Origin: an uncultured Roseibium sp.
GTDB lineage: Bacteria > Pseudomonadota > Alphaproteobacteria > Rhizobiales > Stappiaceae
Assembly (NCBI RefSeq): GCF_947494555.1
Contig: NZ_CANLVF010000001.1
Coordinates: 744,001 to 808,000, forward strand
Direction: 5' to 3'
Length of the DNA stretch: 64,000 bases
Both the position numbers and the translations under genes were made by a program. Under the pieces are notes generated by a model. That model was not told the origin of the DNA, did no database searches, and was given only the letters and a program-made list of their open reading frames with translations. Positions 60,046 through 64,000 of this stretch are shown in pieces (the stretch's first letter is position 1; each line of letters opens with the position of its first letter).

Positions 60046-60551
60046 TCAAGGACCTAACCATTCGCGATGCAAGCTTTATTGCCGCCAATATGCGCGATGA
60101 AGACCGCCGCGAAATTGCGTGCCTCTGGAAAGACTGGGATACGCGCGCGCTTGGCGTTTGCGCGCTTGAGACGGCTGTTGCAGGCATGGTCTGGTCGGTC
60201 TGGTATGACGGGCAGCCGGCCGCGGCCTACGGTTTCAGCCACGCATCGGCTTTCGACCCGGACCATTGGCAGGCCTGGGCTTTCGGAACCGACCGGTTCA
60301 AGCGCTGCGTGCCGCTCATCACCCGGCATATGTCGAGCATACGGCCGGTTGTCGAACGGGACTGCCGGCGGCTGCAAGTGATCAGCTACCGCGAACACGA
60401 CATTGCGCATGGCTGGATAGAGGCACTTGGCGGTGAACGGGAGGGGCTGCTGCGCGCCTACGGCAGGAATGGCGAGGATTTTTTTGTCTATGGATGGGTG
60501 CGCAAAAACGCCGCTTTCGGCATTTCAAGTGACCTTGATCACAGTGCTTGA
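60042..60551 (+). CDS. Phage Gp13/GNAT-like protein
   Basis: This is a roughly 169-aa protein beginning LIKDLTIRDASFIAANMR, typical of small GNAT-fold proteins encoded in podovirus-type late regions (T7 gp13-like); RREIACLWKDW and the WQAWAFGTDRFKRC and LQVISYREHDIAHGWIEALG segments match that fold. No ATG lies at the right place: a CTG at 60042 overlapping the terminase stop is the best candidate; ATG 59955 would sit deep inside the terminase gene. Confidence 0.6.
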   Translation: MIKDLTIRDASFIAANMRDEDRREIACLWKDWDTRALGVCALETAVAGMVWSVWYDGQPAAAYGFSHASAFDPDHWQAWAFGTDRFKRCVPLITRHMSSIRPVVERDCRRLQVISYREHDIAHGWIEALGGEREGLLRAYGRNGEDFFVYGWVRKNAAFGISSDLDHSA

Positions 60552-60633
60552 GAAGCGACAATGTCGAGACTAGAGTGTGCTCTCATTATTATTTTTACGC
60601 GCGTTTTCAATTTTTGCATCCTGGAGTTCCAAA

Positions 60634-61236
60634 GTGTCATTAACAATTGGCGATATCCTACCGACCATTTCGGGCAATGTGACCCAACTTAAGGCCGTGA
60701 TCCTGGCTGATTTTCGCCAGACGGAAATTAATATTGGCTATCACGCAGGAAGACTGTCGCAAGGCTACACGCTCTTGCTCCTGAAAAGTATGCCGCAGCC
60801 GGACGATTTCGAACTGCACGGGACGACCTTGCGTTCCGGCGGCAGGTTCGGCTTGCCGGGTGAAACGCAGGCCCAGGAGGATCTTCGGGGCTCTGTGCAT
60901 GGCTCCATCCTGCAAGAACGTGGCGCGCATGGATACCGGAACATGCAAGAAGGCGGGCTGAGACATGTTGCGTTAAACGGCCCGGACCGGCTGGTGAAAA
61001 TATTGCCCACAACGCGTCACGACGGCGGGATGAGCGCAGCGGCGCAGTACCCTATGGGAGGCGGTTTTTTGCAATGGGACCTCAAGAAGCCGGGCCTTCC
61101 GTTTCTTTGCGCGGCCGAATTCAGGAGCGACGGAACCGTCAAGACGAAAGATCAGGTATACCGGATCAACTCCGGCGACTTTCTGACTGACTATCCTGAA
61201 CGGGAAAAGCTGCAGCGGTTTCTGCAGCAGGCGTGA
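60634..61236 (+). CDS. Hypothetical protein behind the packaging module
   Basis: This is a roughly 200-aa protein. GTG 60634 follows CTGGAG by 7 nt; the upstream frame from 60577 is AT-rich and looks non-coding. The sequence is Gly-rich in the middle with QGYTLLLLKSMPQPDDFELH and GGGFLQWDLKKPGLPFLC. I do not recognise it. It may be a phage tail or virion-associated gene, or a host gene downstream of the remnant. Confidence 0.5.
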   Translation: MSLTIGDILPTISGNVTQLKAVILADFRQTEINIGYHAGRLSQGYTLLLLKSMPQPDDFELHGTTLRSGGRFGLPGETQAQEDLRGSVHGSILQERGAHGYRNMQEGGLRHVALNGPDRLVKILPTTRHDGGMSAAAQYPMGGGFLQWDLKKPGLPFLCAAEFRSDGTVKTKDQVYRINSGDFLTDYPEREKLQRFLQQA

Positions 61237-61607
61237 AACCAGAGGAATTCACCCGCTCCCGAACCGATGCTTCCATGTCGTGTAACTCTCACCAACCCGC
61301 GAGGGGAGTGGGCTTTGTCTGTTCGCGATCGTGCGGCAGGTGCCTGCGGTCCTGGGGCGCACCAAGCCGTAGCGAAGGCGTGATTTTCATATCCGGAAGC
61401 ACGCCGCCATCGATTGCCGAAAGCCCCATTTCCGCTTTGCCGGCTTGGTAGCGCTTACATGTCTGTTTGCACACAATCGTGTGCGCGATCAGAACAGACA
61501 TTGAAGATGATGCCTTGTACATCATGTCTAATTTTTGCACAGTTGCGCGAGTTGAATTCAAAAAAACGCAAGCGCATCAACGCACTTGGCGAGCTCGTTG
61601 GGGGGGC
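61237..61607. other. Intergenic with nested inverted repeat
   Basis: No gene is supported. ATGTCTGTT (61459-61467) pairs with AACAGACAT (61493-61501), and between them TGCACAC (61468-61474) pairs with GTGTGCG (61479-61485, 6 of 7). It could be an operator or an RNA hairpin for the transporter gene. Confidence 0.45.
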
Positions 61608-62828
61608 ATGATGGACGCAATTCTCACAATCATCATTTCATTCGGTATTCTGTTAGCGCTTGGGCTGGTGGTGTTTTGCGTTTTCAAATGGTGGGACATG
61701 CCGGTCATTGGCGTCACGCCGGTTCCGCTCTTCACCTTCATTGCCATCCTGTTCACATCCGGACTGGATGTCGGCTTGATCATGTTCCCGCTGGGAGAGT
61801 TCCCGACCTATGCCAACACGGCGGAGAACCCCGAGTACGGGTTCACCAATCCGCTGGCAATCGAGTTCGGGTTCTGGGGGTTCCTGATCTGGGGGTTCTA
61901 CTTCCTGACAAGCTTCTATTTCTGTGCGATTGAACCGCGCGTGAAGTTTTTCGAAATACCGTTCGTTCGGGTCCTCAACAATGTCGTCATTATTGGAACC
62001 TGCGCGTTCACCGCGAGCCTGTTTCTTGTCTATCTGCCGTTTTATATCCCTGAAATCGGCGATGGCGAGACAGTGGTTTTAACCTTCTATGTGATTGTGT
62101 TCTGCGTGATCCTGGCAGCTGCCTACTCAAGTACGGACATCAAATTCGTCCGGATCCTGAGCGTTGGCTCAACGTTCCTGTTCATCGGGCTGATCGCCCT
62201 GATGTGGGCAATCGGAGACCTGGGTCTGTTCGGGCTTGCCGGAACGCTGGCGAATATCGGCGGCTACTTCACGAACCTCCACAAGTTCGTAATTCCGCTG
62301 AATGCCTATCACGAGTTCTACCTGTTCTGGTGGTTCGCATGGTCGATCATGATCGGACAATTCACCTCGCGTTTTGTCGGTGGACTAAAAACGCAGCATC
62401 TTCTGCTGGCGCTCCTGGTCATACCGTCGATCCCGTTGGCCATCTGGTTCTCGGTCCTTTACCACTACTACACGAACGAGATCAGCACAGCGGGGCTGCT
62501 CAATGTCGCGATGGTGGTCGTTGGCGTGACCTTCGTGATCAACTCCCTGGACAGTCTGATCCGGCTCTATTCCGACAATCTGAACATCACGACACAGCGG
62601 TTCGGCAAGCTTTGGTACATTGTCGGCAATGTTGCCGTGTTGTTCGGGCTTACGCTGCTGTTCAAGAGCCAATGGCTGCAGATCCAGTGGATCGGCGCTG
62701 TTGTGGTCGCGATCTATCTCGCCTGCGTCATCTACATTCTGTTCAAACACCGCGATGGCGTCATGACGATCACAACGTCACCACCGGAAAACGAGTTGGA
62801 TTTCGAGAAGATCAAGGTCTCGCACTAA
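61608..62828 (+). CDS. Short BCCT-like (betaine/choline/carnitine) transporter
   Basis: This is a 406-aa integral membrane protein with about ten helices. The stretch HEFYLFWWFAWSIMIGQFTS with following RFVGG and IPSIPLAIWFSVLYHYY matches the BCCT signature (FxWWxxWxPFVGxFxARISRG), and DIKFVRILSVGSTFLFIGLI matches the helix-8 region. It is shorter than typical BCCT proteins (about 500-700 aa) and the canonical aromatic/Arg residues are partly replaced, so the substrate may differ. I start it at ATG 61608 after a G-rich site. Confidence 0.65.
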   Translation: MMDAILTIIISFGILLALGLVVFCVFKWWDMPVIGVTPVPLFTFIAILFTSGLDVGLIMFPLGEFPTYANTAENPEYGFTNPLAIEFGFWGFLIWGFYFLTSFYFCAIEPRVKFFEIPFVRVLNNVVIIGTCAFTASLFLVYLPFYIPEIGDGETVVLTFYVIVFCVILAAAYSSTDIKFVRILSVGSTFLFIGLIALMWAIGDLGLFGLAGTLANIGGYFTNLHKFVIPLNAYHEFYLFWWFAWSIMIGQFTSRFVGGLKTQHLLLALLVIPSIPLAIWFSVLYHYYTNEISTAGLLNVAMVVVGVTFVINSLDSLIRLYSDNLNITTQRFGKLWYIVGNVAVLFGLTLLFKSQWLQIQWIGAVVVAIYLACVIYILFKHRDGVMTITTSPPENELDFEKIKVSH

Positions 62829-63051
62829 ACACGGCGTAGCGGCGTTGCTGTTTTGAAAGCGTCGACCGGACGCAGTCGATTGTTGATTTCTTGCCAGACG
62901 GCGGGCAGGTTGGGTTGCTCCTGACTGCGCGGGTGCGAGGATGAGGCACGTGGCCCTGTGTCCAGGCTCTCTCGCTCTTTTGCCGTGCGGGCTATTCCCC
63001 GCTCGGCAATCGCCAGAGACGCAATGACATCAAACCGTACGGAATGTGATC
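62829..63051. other. Intergenic between transporter genes
   Basis: About 220 bp of normal composition. It should carry the LysE-family promoter; I see no gene or clear terminator. Confidence 0.35.
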
Positions 63052-63678
63052 ATGATCGATACAGCCACCCTGATTGCCTATGTCACCATTGTTCTGAGGT
63101 TTGTGTTCATTCCCGGACCGGCGACGCTTTTGACCGTGGCGCGGGCGACGAGTTCGGGAACCAGGGTGGGTATTGCGACCGGCGCGGGGATTGCCGCCGG
63201 GGACGTGGTGCACACGTTCATGGCGATTGTCGGCGTTTCGGCGATTATCGCGACATCGGCCGTGCTGTTCAGCCTCATCAAATATGCAGGTGCAGCCTAT
63301 CTGATCTATCTCGGGATCGTCGCCATCCTCGACAAGACGCCGCTGGATCTTGCCCGCGGCAGCGCGCCGATAACAGCGAAGAAAGCCTTCAGCCAGGCCA
63401 TTATCGCAGAAGTTCTCAATCCGAAGACAGCGCTCTTTTTCCTTGCCTTCCTGCCGCAATTCGTCAAGCCGGAAAACGGCTCGGTAATGCTGCAGCTGAC
63501 GGTTCTGGGTGCGATTTTCGTGCTGCTGGGGCTCTTGAGTACGGTGGTGTTTGCGGTCGGCGCCGGCAGCCTTGGCGGATTTCTGCGCCGTCACCCGGCG
63601 GTGGTGAGATGGCAGGGAAAGGTCGTCGGAACCATCTATTGCGCACTCGGTGCGCGGCTGGCCCTGCAGGAGCGGTGA
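63052..63678 (+). CDS. LysE/RhtB-family amino-acid exporter
   Basis: This is a roughly 208-aa inner-membrane protein with six helices. Family marks are FIPGPATLLTVARATSSGTR near the N-terminus, KYAGAAYLIYLGI and VLNPKTALFFLAFLPQFV. It exports amino acids or related metabolites. ATG 63052 is preferred over GTG 63046 because GGAA lies 8 nt before it. It is followed by a phosphotransferase gene. Confidence 0.9.
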   Translation: MIDTATLIAYVTIVLRFVFIPGPATLLTVARATSSGTRVGIATGAGIAAGDVVHTFMAIVGVSAIIATSAVLFSLIKYAGAAYLIYLGIVAILDKTPLDLARGSAPITAKKAFSQAIIAEVLNPKTALFFLAFLPQFVKPENGSVMLQLTVLGAIFVLLGLLSTVVFAVGAGSLGGFLRRHPAVVRWQGKVVGTIYCALGARLALQER

Positions 63679-63721
63679 AGCTGTCATTCTGCTGTCGCCG
63701 GACGCATTGAATGTCGGCGCC

Positions 63722-64000
63722 ATGATGCACGCGAACGAGATCTTTTCAGACGAAACCACGACAAAGCGCCTCATTGACGAGCAAGTGCCGGATCTCGCCG
63801 GTTTGCCGGTGAAAAAGCTGGAGACTTCCGGTACCGACAATGCGCTCTACCGCGTGGGTGCCGAACACGTGATGCGATTGCCCAGGCGGCCGGAGGCCGT
63901 TCCGCTTCTTGCTAAGGAAATCGCGTGGCTGCCGCATTTTGGCGGTCTGCCTCTGGAGGTGCCGGTGGTGTGCTACACCTGCCGGGCGAGCAGGGTCTTT
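63722..64000 (+). CDS. Aminoglycoside-phosphotransferase-family protein (partial)
   Basis: Only the first 93 codons lie in the window. They give an N-lobe typical of the APH/choline kinase fold: GTDNALYRVG near residue 40, VMRLPRRPEAV with the ATP-contact Lys replaced by Arg, and LAKEIAWLPHFGGLPLEVP. The family phosphorylates small molecules or confers antibiotic resistance, but many members have other roles. ATG 63722 or 63725 may be the start. Confidence 0.75.
   Translation, partial: MMHANEIFSDETTTKRLIDEQVPDLAGLPVKKLETSGTDNALYRVGAEHVMRLPRRPEAVPLLAKEIAWLPHFGGLPLEVPVVCYTCRASRVF

Noticed and set aside
57975-61236. Gene transfer agent cluster
   Set aside because: The usual portal, protease, capsid and tail genes are absent and the terminase neighbours are podovirus-like.
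1-64000. CRISPR arrays, tRNA or rRNA genes
   Set aside because: No regularly spaced direct repeats, no cloverleaf-like segments and no rRNA-like sequence were seen in reading the window.

Overview
The window looks like part of the chromosome of a marine alphaproteobacterium, most like the Roseibium/Labrenzia (Stappiaceae) group. The grounds are high GC content, many ABC-fed catabolic operons, a VPLPA-CTERM protein, a candidate EcfG-type general-stress promoter and a probable organosulfonate block. No rRNA, tRNA or CRISPR array was found. Family calls come from reading motifs by eye, with no database search.

Layout. (1) 1-4045, plus strand: an SDR tail, a zinc MDR dehydrogenase, a split UxaA/SuyAB-type lyase, an Ldh-family dehydrogenase and a UspA protein; best guess is dihydroxypropanesulfonate/sulfolactate catabolism. 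(2) 4075-12601: three minus-strand genes (two glycosyltransferase-like) facing a plus-strand set with a secreted caspase-Sel1-peptidoglycan-binding protein, a lipoprotein and a 751-residue GT-B glycosyltransferase. (3) 12645-16132: a MITE-like element, a VPLPA-CTERM protein, a TlpA thioredoxin and a phytase-like esterase. (4) 16412-22856: a two-part sodium:solute symporter, a cNMP/CBS/DUF294 signalling protein, a small membrane protein and a PAS/DnaQ-exonuclease fusion, behind a long leader with direct repeats. (5) 22881-32822: a remote HPPD-like protein, a 2181-residue RTX nucleotidase-nuclease, a small secreted protein with a candidate stress promoter, and an orphan ECF sigma factor.

(6) 32865-43357: an IclR-controlled minus-strand operon with a cyclase, cupin, SDR, 3-hydroxyacyl-CoA-dehydrogenase-like enzyme, complete Liv-type ABC importer, BKACE enzyme and GST. 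It looks like uptake and beta-oxidation/cleavage of an unidentified beta-hydroxy acid. (7) 43416-46369: a phage-type module with a self-cleaving S24 repressor, three matching operators, overlapping small genes and a DUF6362-like protein. (8) 46442-55996: a LysR-flanked set (DUF1185, alpha/beta hydrolase, flavin reductase, LLM monooxygenase, aldehyde dehydrogenase) resembling trigonelline ring opening, then a GntR regulator and an SsuABC/ThiY-like importer. (9) 56607-61236: an AT-rich membrane gene, a small secreted protein and an orphan phage packaging module. (10) 61608-64000: a short BCCT-like transporter, a LysE exporter and the start of a phosphotransferase.

The two phage blocks (7 and 9) bracket the catabolic segment (8), which suggests a prophage that gained an insertion or decayed around one. 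Other regulatory signals noted are palindromes beside the IclR and LysR genes, a Fur-box-like core before the sigma factor, and two perfect intercistronic hairpins in operon 6.
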